Source: Candidatus Tectimicrobiota bacterium
Lineage (GTDB): Bacteria; JACPUC01
DNA length: 64,000 nt
Direction: 5' to 3'
Assembly (NCBI GenBank): GCA_016192455.1
Contig: JACPUC010000016.1
Location: forward strand, 1-64,000
This document shows, one piece after another, positions 26,766 through 36,472 of the stretch (positions within the stretch are counted from its first letter, which is position 1; each line of letters opens with the position of its first letter). A program made the position numbers and the translations under genes. The notes under the pieces are model-generated. The model had not been told where the DNA came from. It saw nothing but the letters and a program-made list of their open reading frames with translations, and ran no database searches.

Positions 26766-28433
26766 TTACGAGCCGCTCTTCGCTCCGGCCGCGGCGAGCC
26801 TCGTCTGGATGTCTCTGCGCAGGGCGTTCTTGTCCACCTTGCCGATATTGGTGAGGGGAAAGTTCTCCACATACTCAAGGCGCTCGGGGAGTTTGAACTT
26901 GGCGATGCCCTTGCCGATGAGGAACGTCCCCAGCTCGCTCAGCGAGGGGCGCGCCGCGCCGCGTGGGATCACGTAGGCGCACACTCTCTCTCCGAAACGG
27001 GCGTCCGGCATGCCGACCACGGCGACATCCTCCACCGCCTCGTGAGTCAGCAGCAGCTCCTCCACCTCGACCGCGCTGATGTTCTCCCCGCCTCGAATGA
27101 TGACATCCTTCTTGCGACCGGTGATCTGTAGGTAGCCCTCCGGCGTGAACCGCGCCATGTCGCCGGTGCAGAGGAAGCCATCCGGTGTGAAGGCGGTGCG
27201 ATTCACCTCGGGAACCCGGTAGTAGCCGCGGATGGTATGCGGGCAGCGCCACAGGAGCTCCCCCTCCGCACCGGGCGCCACCGGATTCCCATCATCATCA
27301 ACGATCCGCAGCTCTGCCTCGGGGCTGTCTGGCCGTCCCACAGTGGTGGCGCTCACCTCAAAGGGGTCCTCCGGGCGCGTCGTGCTGATGGGTCCCTCAG
27401 CCATCCCGAAGGTGTTGAGCGTCACCGCCCCCATCTTCTCCTTCAACCCCCGCACCAGCTCCTCCGCGACGTGCGCGGCGCCGCAACAGACATGGCGGAA
27501 GGAGGAGAAATCCGTGCTGCCGAGAGCTGGGGATTCCAGCATCGCCACGACCTGGGTGGGCACGAAGATGGAGGTGGAGATGCGCTCGCGCTCGATCAGC
27601 TCGAAGGTCGCCTCGGCGGTGAAGTGATCCAGGAGCACCAGCTTGGCGCCCTGGTACACGGAGATCATGAGGCCGCCAAGGAGGGCGGCGTTGTGAGCAA
27701 TCGGCGTGATCGCCAGGTACGAGGTGGTATGATCCCGCCGCCAAGTCGCGCCCCAGTCGCGGGCATTGCAGATGTAGTCGTTATGGGTGCGTGGCACCAG
27801 CTTCGGGTCGGCCGTGGTGCCGCCCGTGGTCAGGAGCACGGCAACATCCATGGGGTCCGGACGCAGCGCAGCCAAGCACGAGGCGGCGTTGGAGCCGCCG
27901 CGGCTTGCGTGGGTGAGCATCCGGCGCACATCGACCCAGCCCGCCGGCACCTCGTCACCCACCATGATGAGGTGGGCGAGGCTCGGCACCTGCCGGCGAA
28001 TCTCGGCGGCCAACGGCGCGTAGTCGAAGCGCCGGAAGTGATCAGGCATCACCAGGGCCACCGCCTCGCTAAGCCGGCCCATGTAGATGAGCTCGCGCTG
28101 CCGGTGCGGCGGCAGGGCCATGACGCTGATGGCCCCCATCTTGGCGAGCGCGAAGTAGAGGATCTCGAACTCCGCCCAGTTGGGAAGCTGCACCAGGACG
28201 CGATCGCCCCTGCCGATCCCCAGCTCGGCGAGCTGCAGGGCGAGGCGGTTAGCCGCATCACGGAGCCCTGCGTAGGTAAGGCGTTGGCGGTGGTCCACCA
28301 CTGCTTCCGCGGCCGGGGAGCGCGCCGCCGCGGCATCGAGCAGATCGCCCAGCGTCCGCTGCTCCCAGAAGCCCTTCTCCACGTAGGCTCGTGCCAGCTC
28401 CGCGGGATAGGGAGTGACCCCGTCGAGTGCCAC
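26766..28433 (-). CDS. AMP-dependent acyl/aryl-CoA ligase (2,3-dihydroxybenzoate-AMP ligase-like)
   Basis: 555 aa. Adenylation motifs are complete: LLTTGGTTADPKLVPRTH (P-loop), TFGMAEGPISTTR, CTGDMARFTPEGYLQITGRKKDVIIRGGENIS, and the catalytic Lys in NIGKVDKNALR near the C-terminus. The N-terminal YVEKGFWEQRTLGDLL and the overall pattern resemble DhbE/EntE-type aryl adenylating enzymes, which activate benzoate or salicylate derivatives; a fatty or aromatic acyl-CoA ligase is the alternative. No carrier protein or siderophore gene is nearby, favouring a CoA ligase role. The GTG at 28433 follows GGAGGGAAGCAGC. Confidence 0.85.
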   Translation of the reverse strand: MALDGVTPYPAELARAYVEKGFWEQRTLGDLLDAAAARSPAAEAVVDHRQRLTYAGLRDAANRLALQLAELGIGRGDRVLVQLPNWAEFEILYFALAKMGAISVMALPPHRQRELIYMGRLSEAVALVMPDHFRRFDYAPLAAEIRRQVPSLAHLIMVGDEVPAGWVDVRRMLTHASRGGSNAASCLAALRPDPMDVAVLLTTGGTTADPKLVPRTHNDYICNARDWGATWRRDHTTSYLAITPIAHNAALLGGLMISVYQGAKLVLLDHFTAEATFELIERERISTSIFVPTQVVAMLESPALGSTDFSSFRHVCCGAAHVAEELVRGLKEKMGAVTLNTFGMAEGPISTTRPEDPFEVSATTVGRPDSPEAELRIVDDDGNPVAPGAEGELLWRCPHTIRGYYRVPEVNRTAFTPDGFLCTGDMARFTPEGYLQITGRKKDVIIRGGENISAVEVEELLLTHEAVEDVAVVGMPDARFGERVCAYVIPRGAARPSLSELGTFLIGKGIAKFKLPERLEYVENFPLTNIGKVDKNALRRDIQTRLAAAGAKSGS

Positions 28434-28633
28434 GCTGCTTCCCTCCTACGCTCCCTGCCACCTTGCCTGTTGCCGGGGGGAACTTCTTCCCATCATACCG
28501 AAAGGGGCGGAGAATAGGTAGTCGGGCCGCGGGGACGGGGGAAAGGGTTCGGAGGAGCAGGAGCCCTCAACGGCTGGGCAGGGGGCGCGGTGCGATAGCG
28601 CCTAGGGAAGGAGCTGTTGATGACACGGCTGCG

Positions 28634-30997
28634 CTAACGCGGCGGGATGTCGATGATAATATCGGCGGTCGCCACTCCGTTCGTGGTGAGGACCGCGTAG
28701 GTGTACGTGGCGGAGGTCCCCGGCGGAAATTCAAGCCGCCTGAGTGTGAAGGTGTAGCGGCGGCCAGTCGCATCCCGGCGATACTCCGTGACGAAGTGGA
28801 TCGGCAGCACTTCGCCTTCGAGGATGAGGCGGTCATCCACGATCTCGGTGCGGGTAAAGGGGACCTCGATCGAAAAGACGAGGTCCACGGGCGCGGCTGA
28901 GGTGATGAGCTCCTGACTGATCGTCAGCTTGAGTTCACGCGCCGGCGGTGGTGGCGGGGGCGGGGGAGGAGGCGGCGCTGCCGCCAGGACGGTCTCGGGC
29001 TCAACCTCTGCGTTTCGGGGCGGCGCGTTAGCCGTCTGGCCGCCCTCCTCCGCACCTGGCTCGGCTATCGGCGCCTCCGCTACCGGCTCCGGCGGCGGCT
29101 CCACGCCCTCGACGCTGAAGACCAGGACGCGACGATCGCCGATGAGCATTGCGAAGACGCCGTCATCATGGGAGAGGGCGCCGGCGGCGAAACCGGCCTC
29201 GGTCAAGTCGAACATCGCGACGACGGCGTCGGCAGCGTTCCCCGCGGCGAGGGCGCGCCGCGGCGCCACGGCGTAGAGACGATCATGCCCCTGCGGGGCC
29301 GCGCTGCGCTCGGCAAGCCAGAGGAGCGCGCCGTCCCAGGCCAGGCCGACGATCTCGCGCCCAGCCCGCCAGGCGTGCGGAGCAAGGAACCATCCCCGGC
29401 GCTCGAAGCGCGTCGCATCGACCTCGACCACGCGGTCCAGGGCGCCAAACTCGGGACGGCCCCGTTCGAGGATCCACAGCCGCGAGCCATTCGTGGCCAA
29501 GAGGCCCGGTGTGTGGCTCGGCGCGAAGAGGCCGAAGTCGGGTCCCCCCTCTCGGAAGCGCAGGTCGCGGAGGTCGCGGCGGCGCAGGCGGCCGCTCAGC
29601 GCGTCCACGGTGAGGAGCGCATCCGCCGAGATATCCAGGTCGCTCACCGGCCGCGACGCGCCCTCCTCGTCCGCCAGGTCCAAGGTCCGCAGGATGGCGC
29701 GGTTGCGCAGCACGAAGGTGCCCGTCGGCGCCTGGAACCCCTCCTCAAGATCGACCGCAAAAAGCCGGTTGGTGCCCTCCGTGTCCTGGCCGGTGACGTA
29801 GAGGGTATTCCCAAGCTTTGTCAGGCGATTCGCCCGCACGCTGGAGGGCAGGAGGTAGGCGATCTCTTGCACGAGCCTGGGGAGGCTCGCCCCCGATGTC
29901 GCCGCGGCCGTGCGCTCGTCCTGCGGTCCACTTGCCGCTGCGTCCTCAGCCGCAACGCTCGCCCGCACGGCGACAAGGTCGACCCGCGCCTGCGGCGGTG
30001 TCGGCGAGGGCCCCCCTGGCAGGAGTCTGACGCGCAGGAACCACTGGCGCAGCCTGGAGATATCCGCGCGCCCGGCGCGGGGCGCAAGGCGGTTGTCCAG
30101 CACCTCCGTCGCCCCCTCGGAGAGCGCCACGCCGGTCAGGGGATCGAGGAGAAGGCGGTAGCCGGCTGCGGGGGCGACGCTGGGGGTGGGGCCGCCGCCG
30201 CGGTTCTCCAGGAGCACGACGCAGCTCCCGAGCTCCGTGCAGTCCGGGGCGGCGGGCGGATCAACGAGACGCTCGGCCAGCTCCACCCGCACCGCGGCGT
30301 TGCGCGCCACACTCCCGATGGCGACCTCGAGAGTCACCGGCAGCTCACCGCGCAGGTCCTGCCGTGCTGCAAGCGTGATGGAAGCAGGCGCCTCGCCGGG
30401 AGCCGCGGCTGCGAGCTCCAGGGTGATCCCCCCGGCCGCACTCCGCAGCCCGGCACTCCCTGCCGGCCCCTCCAGGCTCCAGGTCTGCGGCGACAGGGAG
30501 TCGCCCCGAAAAGCATCGTCAAGGAGCAGGCGGCGCGATGCTCCCTGGGGCTCGAAGACGCGCAGCAGGGGGAGTGAGACGGCGACGGTGGTATCCTCGT
30601 TTACGACGAGGCCCGTCTGGGTGCGCCGCGCGAAGCCGTTGGCGTGCGCGTGCACCACCACGTCGCCGGGTGGGACGAGGAGGAAGAAGAAGCCCTCATT
30701 ATCTGTCCGCGTCGACTGCCCGTCGCTCGTGACGACGCTGGCCCCTTCGATCGGGGCGCCGCCGGCGTTCTCGAGGACGAAACCGGCCACCGCGCTTACC
30801 GCTTGCGACCCGGCTTCAGGCGCCGCCGCCGCGCTGCCCAGGATCAGCAGGAGCAGGCAGAGGCCGGCACGGACGCACCGCCTGGGGCGTCGCCGCAGGA
30901 CCTCTGCCGCAACGAGGTGCTGGCCGCCAACGTGATGGGCCACCGTCGAACCCTTCGAACCACTCAGGAGCGGTTCTCCTCCTGCCTCCGGAGACAT
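28634..30997 (-). CDS. Large secreted/envelope protein with carboxypeptidase-regulatory-like domain
   Basis: 787 aa. A signal or anchor segment (AGLCLLLLILGSAAAA, about 44-59) precedes a carboxypeptidase regulatory-like/CNA-B-type beta-sandwich (AVAGFVLENAGGAPIEGASVVTSDGQ ... TDNEGFFFLLVPPGD, about 68-112). The middle looks like a beta-propeller-like repeat region (NTLYVTGQDTEGTNRLFAVDLEEG; SRLWILERG; ALLWLAERS; GVFAMLIGDRRVLVFSVEG). A run of 11 Pro follows, then a C-terminal beta domain. There is no C-terminal sorting signal. It lies directly downstream of the sigma-54 activator gene on the same strand, so that regulator may control it. Surface or periplasmic structural role is inferred; no named family for the whole protein. 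Confidence 0.72.
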   Translation of the reverse strand: MSPEAGGEPLLSGSKGSTVAHHVGGQHLVAAEVLRRRPRRCVRAGLCLLLLILGSAAAAPEAGSQAVSAVAGFVLENAGGAPIEGASVVTSDGQSTRTDNEGFFFLLVPPGDVVVHAHANGFARRTQTGLVVNEDTTVAVSLPLLRVFEPQGASRRLLLDDAFRGDSLSPQTWSLEGPAGSAGLRSAAGGITLELAAAAPGEAPASITLAARQDLRGELPVTLEVAIGSVARNAAVRVELAERLVDPPAAPDCTELGSCVVLLENRGGGPTPSVAPAAGYRLLLDPLTGVALSEGATEVLDNRLAPRAGRADISRLRQWFLRVRLLPGGPSPTPPQARVDLVAVRASVAAEDAAASGPQDERTAAATSGASLPRLVQEIAYLLPSSVRANRLTKLGNTLYVTGQDTEGTNRLFAVDLEEGFQAPTGTFVLRNRAILRTLDLADEEGASRPVSDLDISADALLTVDALSGRLRRRDLRDLRFREGGPDFGLFAPSHTPGLLATNGSRLWILERGRPEFGALDRVVEVDATRFERRGWFLAPHAWRAGREIVGLAWDGALLWLAERSAAPQGHDRLYAVAPRRALAAGNAADAVVAMFDLTEAGFAAGALSHDDGVFAMLIGDRRVLVFSVEGVEPPPEPVAEAPIAEPGAEEGGQTANAPPRNAEVEPETVLAAAPPPPPPPPPPPARELKLTISQELITSAAPVDLVFSIEVPFTRTEIVDDRLILEGEVLPIHFVTEYRRDATGRRYTFTLRRLEFPPGTSATYTYAVLTTNGVATADIIIDIPPR

Positions 30998-31251
30998 CTC
31001 GCCCCCGCTCCGGCCGCCCTGCGGCGGGCCGCCGGCGCCGGTGGCGCTGCCCGCATGAGGTTGGCTGCCGCGGTGGGATCAGGCCGCGGCAGCCGGGGCA
31101 ACCCATAGGGGTGAAGGGGAAGAGTATGGGTCACCCGTGAGACCTGACGGCAGCATGCCCCGGCGCGGCGCCGCCGCCGCGCGGAGGAAGGCTCACCTGG
31201 GATGTCTGCAACGCGGCAGACACTCCCGCTCAGCTCCTTCCCGCCTCTGCT

Positions 31252-32241
31252 TTATGCTTGGAGATCGTAGCATTTCAGCTTGTTGTAGAGCGTTTTTAAG
31301 CCGATGCCAAGGATCTTGGCGGTTCGCGTCTTGTTGCCGTTCTGGTGCTTCAGAACCCGCAGGATGTGACGCCGCTCAACCTCGGCCAGCGGCAGCGTCT
31401 CCTCATCGACGCGGCGCATGCTCAGCGAGGCAAAGCGGATGTGCGGCGGCAGCTCGTGGAGGCCGACGCGGCCATGCTCCGTCACCACGCGCAGGTGCTC
31501 GAGCAGGTTCTGCAGCTCGCGCACATTTCCGGGCCAGTGGTAGTGCTGCAGCGTGTGCAGCGCCTCGGGGGAGAGCTTCAACGGAGGACGGCCAAGCTCG
31601 CCGCGCGCCAAGAGGAAATGCTCGACAAGCACCGGGATGTCGCTCAGGCGCTGCCGCAACGCCGGCACCTGCAGCGCCACCACATTAAGCCGATAGTAGA
31701 GGTCCTCGCGGAAGCGTCCCGCCTCCACCTCGGCGGTTAAGTCCTTATTCGTCGCCGCGATCACCCGCACGTTGACATGCCGCGTCTTCGTGCTCCCCAG
31801 GCGGCGAATCTCACCCGATTGCAGGACGCGCAACAGCTTCACCTGCATGGGGGGGGTCAGCTCGCCAACCTCGTCGAGGAAGAGGCTGCCGCGGTCCGCC
31901 GCTTCGAAGAGCCCCTGCGTGCTGGCGACCGCGCCAGTAAAGGAGCCCCGCTCATGGCCGAAGAGTTCGCTCTCCATCACGGTCTCTTGCAGGGCCCCGC
32001 AGTTCAACGTGACGAAGGGGCCTTCGCGGCGCTCACTCAGGCTGTGCAGGATCTGCGCCACCAGCTCTTTGCCGGTGCCGCTCTCGCCCTGAATGAGCAC
32101 CGTGACATCCTTTGGCGCCAGTTTCGGCAGCAACCGCCACAGCTCTTGCATGGCAGGGCTGCTGCCGATCATCTGCACCGGCGGCGCATCGTGGCGCTGG
32201 CGCCGTTGCAAAACATTTTCGAAGGGAACGACGTTCGCCAT
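31252..32241 (-). CDS. Sigma-54-dependent activator without receiver domain (AAA+ plus Fis HTH)
   Basis: 329 aa. The AAA+ core starts almost at once: Walker A GESGTGKE (52-59), the sigma-54 contact loop GSFTGA (99-104, a near-standard GAFTGA), Walker B LFLDEVGE (120-127), then YHWPGNVREL. The C-terminal Fis-type helix-turn-helix (NKTRTAKILGIGLKTLYNKL) ends the protein. With only 22 residues before the AAA+ domain there is no sensor domain, like PspF, so activity must be set by another protein or by amount. ATG at 32241 follows GAGAGGCGGG. It is divergent from the RsbW/RsbV genes across a repeat-rich 680-base region. Confidence 0.92.
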   Translation of the reverse strand: MANVVPFENVLQRRQRHDAPPVQMIGSSPAMQELWRLLPKLAPKDVTVLIQGESGTGKELVAQILHSLSERREGPFVTLNCGALQETVMESELFGHERGSFTGAVASTQGLFEAADRGSLFLDEVGELTPPMQVKLLRVLQSGEIRRLGSTKTRHVNVRVIAATNKDLTAEVEAGRFREDLYYRLNVVALQVPALRQRLSDIPVLVEHFLLARGELGRPPLKLSPEALHTLQHYHWPGNVRELQNLLEHLRVVTEHGRVGLHELPPHIRFASLSMRRVDEETLPLAEVERRHILRVLKHQNGNKTRTAKILGIGLKTLYNKLKCYDLQA

Positions 32242-32492
32242 CCCGCCTCTCCCACGGAGCCTGCCAAGGAATCTCCATCGCGCCCTGGCTTCGAATCGCA
32301 TCGTCTCGTCGCCCGTCCCAAAGCAAGCAGAATGCCATCACTCTCCGCCCTCGCAAATCGACCCGGAAGAATCCCAGGAAATCCATGGAACTCCTTGTTA
32401 TGTATAGAGTAACATTTTCAACTCGGAGAACTGCAGCAGACGGCGCTTGGGAGAGCCAGGGGGAGCAAAGGCGGCAGCAACGCAGCTCCTCC

Positions 32493-32506
32493 GCAACTTT
32501 TGTTGC
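32493..32506. repeat. Palindromic site GCAAC-TTTT-GTTGC
   Basis: Five-base arms around TTTT. On the minus strand it reads GCAACAAAAGTTGC, the same core as the two sites at 32573 and 32595. Confidence 0.7.
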
Positions 32507-32532
32507 AACTCGCTGGCCCGCGCTCGAGAGAA

Positions 32533-32566
32533 TCGTGAAACCAATTGAAACTTCACGAGGTTTCAC
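32533..32566. repeat. Two interleaved inverted repeats
   Basis: TCGTGAA (32533-32539) pairs with TTCACGA (32552-32558), and GTGAAACC (32535-32542) pairs with GGTTTCAC (32559-32566). The alternatives share the left arm, so the DNA or RNA could adopt either pairing. A regulator-binding site is the simplest reading. Confidence 0.6.
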
Positions 32567-32572
32567 TTCCAC

Positions 32573-32608
32573 CAAAAGTTGTCGCAAGCGGCAACAAAAG
32601 TTGTTGCC
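32573..32608. repeat. CAAAAGTTGT direct repeat, second copy inside a perfect inverted repeat
   Basis: CAAAAGTTGT occurs at 32573-32582 and 32595-32604, 22 bases apart (about two helical turns). The second copy lies within GGCAACAA-AAG-TTGTTGCC (32590-32608), arms of 8 bp. The spacing puts the sites on the same DNA face. Confidence 0.7.
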
Positions 32609-32920
32609 TTGGACGTTCGCGGCGGCTACACTGTTGCCGTGGCGTGCCTCACCTGGCTCGGATGCCGGCGGCGGCGCACTCCTCGCCACCGAAGGGGAGT
32701 TTTCCGCCGCGGCGGACGGCGGCGGCGCTGTGGCTTGGCGCGGAAGTTGCACCACGAAGCGGCAATCCTCCCGACGAGGTGCGAGGGAGAAGTCCGCGGG
32801 GGTTCCTGCGGCGGTGTGCGTCGTCCGGTTGCGCGGCCCCCAACCTGGCGGAAGTCTCGTCGGTGGGGCAGGCGCGGCGGCGCGCCGTGGATAGGGTCGC
32901 GAGCTCTGCGAGGTAGGCGT

Positions 32921-33430
32921 ATGCCATCCTCTCCGGTCGGCGATCATCCCCCGCTCCCTTCTCCCCTGGTGTTGCTTCGCCTTCCCAGCGATTTTCGCTT
33001 CGAGCGGGTTGCTGTCGACACGGTCACCAGCCTGGCCCGGCAGCTTCGCTTCCCGCACGAGAAAGTGGAAATCCTCAGGACCGCCGTGGGAGAGGCCTAT
33101 CTCAACGCCATCGAGCACGGCAACCGTCGGGACGCCGCGTCGGAGGTGGAAATCTCGTTCGTCGTCGAGGATGGCCAGCTCACCGTGCTGGTGCGGGACG
33201 GCGGCCATGGCTTCGATCTGCAGCGCCTCCCCTCCCCCTGCCTGGAGGAGAAGCTTGCCGGGCACTCGCCGGCGCGCGGCTGGGGGCTCTTCCTCATGCG
33301 CGCCCTGGTGGATGACCTGCGCGTGGATCACTCCGCCACGGGCGGGAATCGCCTCATCATCGTCGTGCGCCGTCAAGCGGGCGAGGGGGCCATGGGAGGA
33401 GCGCCGCCGGCGCGGCCCGGCCTTCCCTAG
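32921..33430 (+). CDS. RsbW-like anti-sigma/serine kinase (HATPase_c_2)
   Basis: 169 aa. The GHKL ATPase boxes are clear: N-box GEAYLNAIEHGN (about 58-69), G1 box VRDGGHGFD (about 91-99) and G2 box ARGWGLFLMRALVDD (about 117-131). This is the RsbW/SpoIIAB-type fold that phosphorylates an STAS antagonist and sequesters a sigma factor or other target. The start at 32921 follows GAGGTAG. It precedes the STAS gene by about 150 bases and a PP2C phosphatase lies 4.7 kb downstream, so a full kinase-antagonist-phosphatase set is present. No RsbW-bound sigma factor gene is in the window; the output target is unknown. Confidence 0.9.
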   Translation: MPSSPVGDHPPLPSPLVLLRLPSDFRFERVAVDTVTSLARQLRFPHEKVEILRTAVGEAYLNAIEHGNRRDAASEVEISFVVEDGQLTVLVRDGGHGFDLQRLPSPCLEEKLAGHSPARGWGLFLMRALVDDLRVDHSATGGNRLIIVVRRQAGEGAMGGAPPARPGLP

Positions 33431-33582
33431 CCCCACGGGGAGGGACCCCGGCGGGCGCATGAGGTGGGCGACAAAGCGACCCCCCGGATGAAACCCGGGC
33501 CGCGGCAGCGCTTGTGGGGAGATTCTTGCGCCTCACGCGGCAGCCGTCGCGCTGCCTCCAGCCGAACCCAGCGAGGAAGGCC

Positions 33583-33936
33583 ATGAGCAACGAGTTCCAC
33601 ATCGAGGTCCAGCGCACCGCCAACGGCCCGCTCCTGCGGTTGCGCGGCGATATCACCGCCTTTGCTGAAGCGCGCTTCGATGAGGCCGTGCAGCCGCTGC
33701 TCAAGGAGGGCTGCGCGCAGATGGTGCTCGATTTCAGCGGCGTTGACTACATCAACAGCGCCGGCATCGCGGTGCTCATCGCCCTCGTCTCCGCCATGAA
33801 GGAGCGCAACGGCGACCTGGCGGCCATCGGCCTCTCCCCGCACTACGAGAAGATCTTCACCATGGTTGGGCTGACGCAGTATATCAAGGTGCGCGGGCGA
33901 TCCGCCGATGCCTCAGCCACAGATGGCCCTGCCTGA
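33583..33936 (+). CDS. STAS domain anti-anti-sigma factor (RsbV-like)
   Basis: 117 aa. It has the STAS pattern LRLRGDITAFAEARFDEAVQPLL, VLDFSGVDYINSAGIAVLIAL, and a C-terminal MVGLTQYIKV helix. Ser59 in YINSAG is the site phosphorylated by RsbW-type kinases. The start has GAGGAAGG at ideal spacing. Dephosphorylated protein would bind the kinase and free its target. It follows the kinase gene on the same strand. Confidence 0.93.
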   Translation: MSNEFHIEVQRTANGPLLRLRGDITAFAEARFDEAVQPLLKEGCAQMVLDFSGVDYINSAGIAVLIALVSAMKERNGDLAAIGLSPHYEKIFTMVGLTQYIKVRGRSADASATDGPA

Positions 33937-34142
33937 GACTGCCCGGCCATCTCCACCTGGAGCTTGCAGACGAGTCCGCCCGAGGTTCGGCCCAAGGTTG
34001 AGGCTGGCGGGCCGATGGAAGAAGTCATGATCGACAGCGGCACGCCCTCCCCGCGGGGATTCCGGTCATCCGCAGCAAGCAGCTTCGCCGTTGCCGCTGC
34101 GGGAGACTCCCTGCTGCGCGCGCGTGCCTTCAGGTGCCTCGC

Positions 34143-36359
<2,217 letters not shown>

Positions 36360-36409
36360 GGGCGGCGCATCCTGCCGCGCCGCGCCCTCCCCGTCCTCGA
36401 GCCTCTACC

Positions 36410-36438
36410 TTGAGCCTGGAGGCACTCCACGCTAGAGT
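36410..36438 (+). promoter_or_regulatory. Sigma-70-like promoter before the binding-protein/phosphatase/OMP genes
   Basis: TTGAGC (36410-36415), a 17-base spacer and TAGAGT (36433-36438) match four of six positions in each box. It lies 35 bases upstream of the GTG at 36473. Confidence 0.45.
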
Positions 36439-36472
36439 AGGATGAGGCTACGGCGAATCCCGGCGAGGCGCC

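Larger units (their letters stand above)
32242..32920. other. Divergent regulatory region rich in inverted and direct repeats
   Basis: About 680 bases between the minus-strand activator gene and the plus-strand RsbW-like gene. It contains an AT-rich patch at about 32380-32435 and the repeat sets listed separately at 32493-32608. No clear sigma-54 (-24/-12) or sigma-70 promoter could be fixed by eye, and no gene is supported. The region is likely the control centre of the module. Confidence 0.6.
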
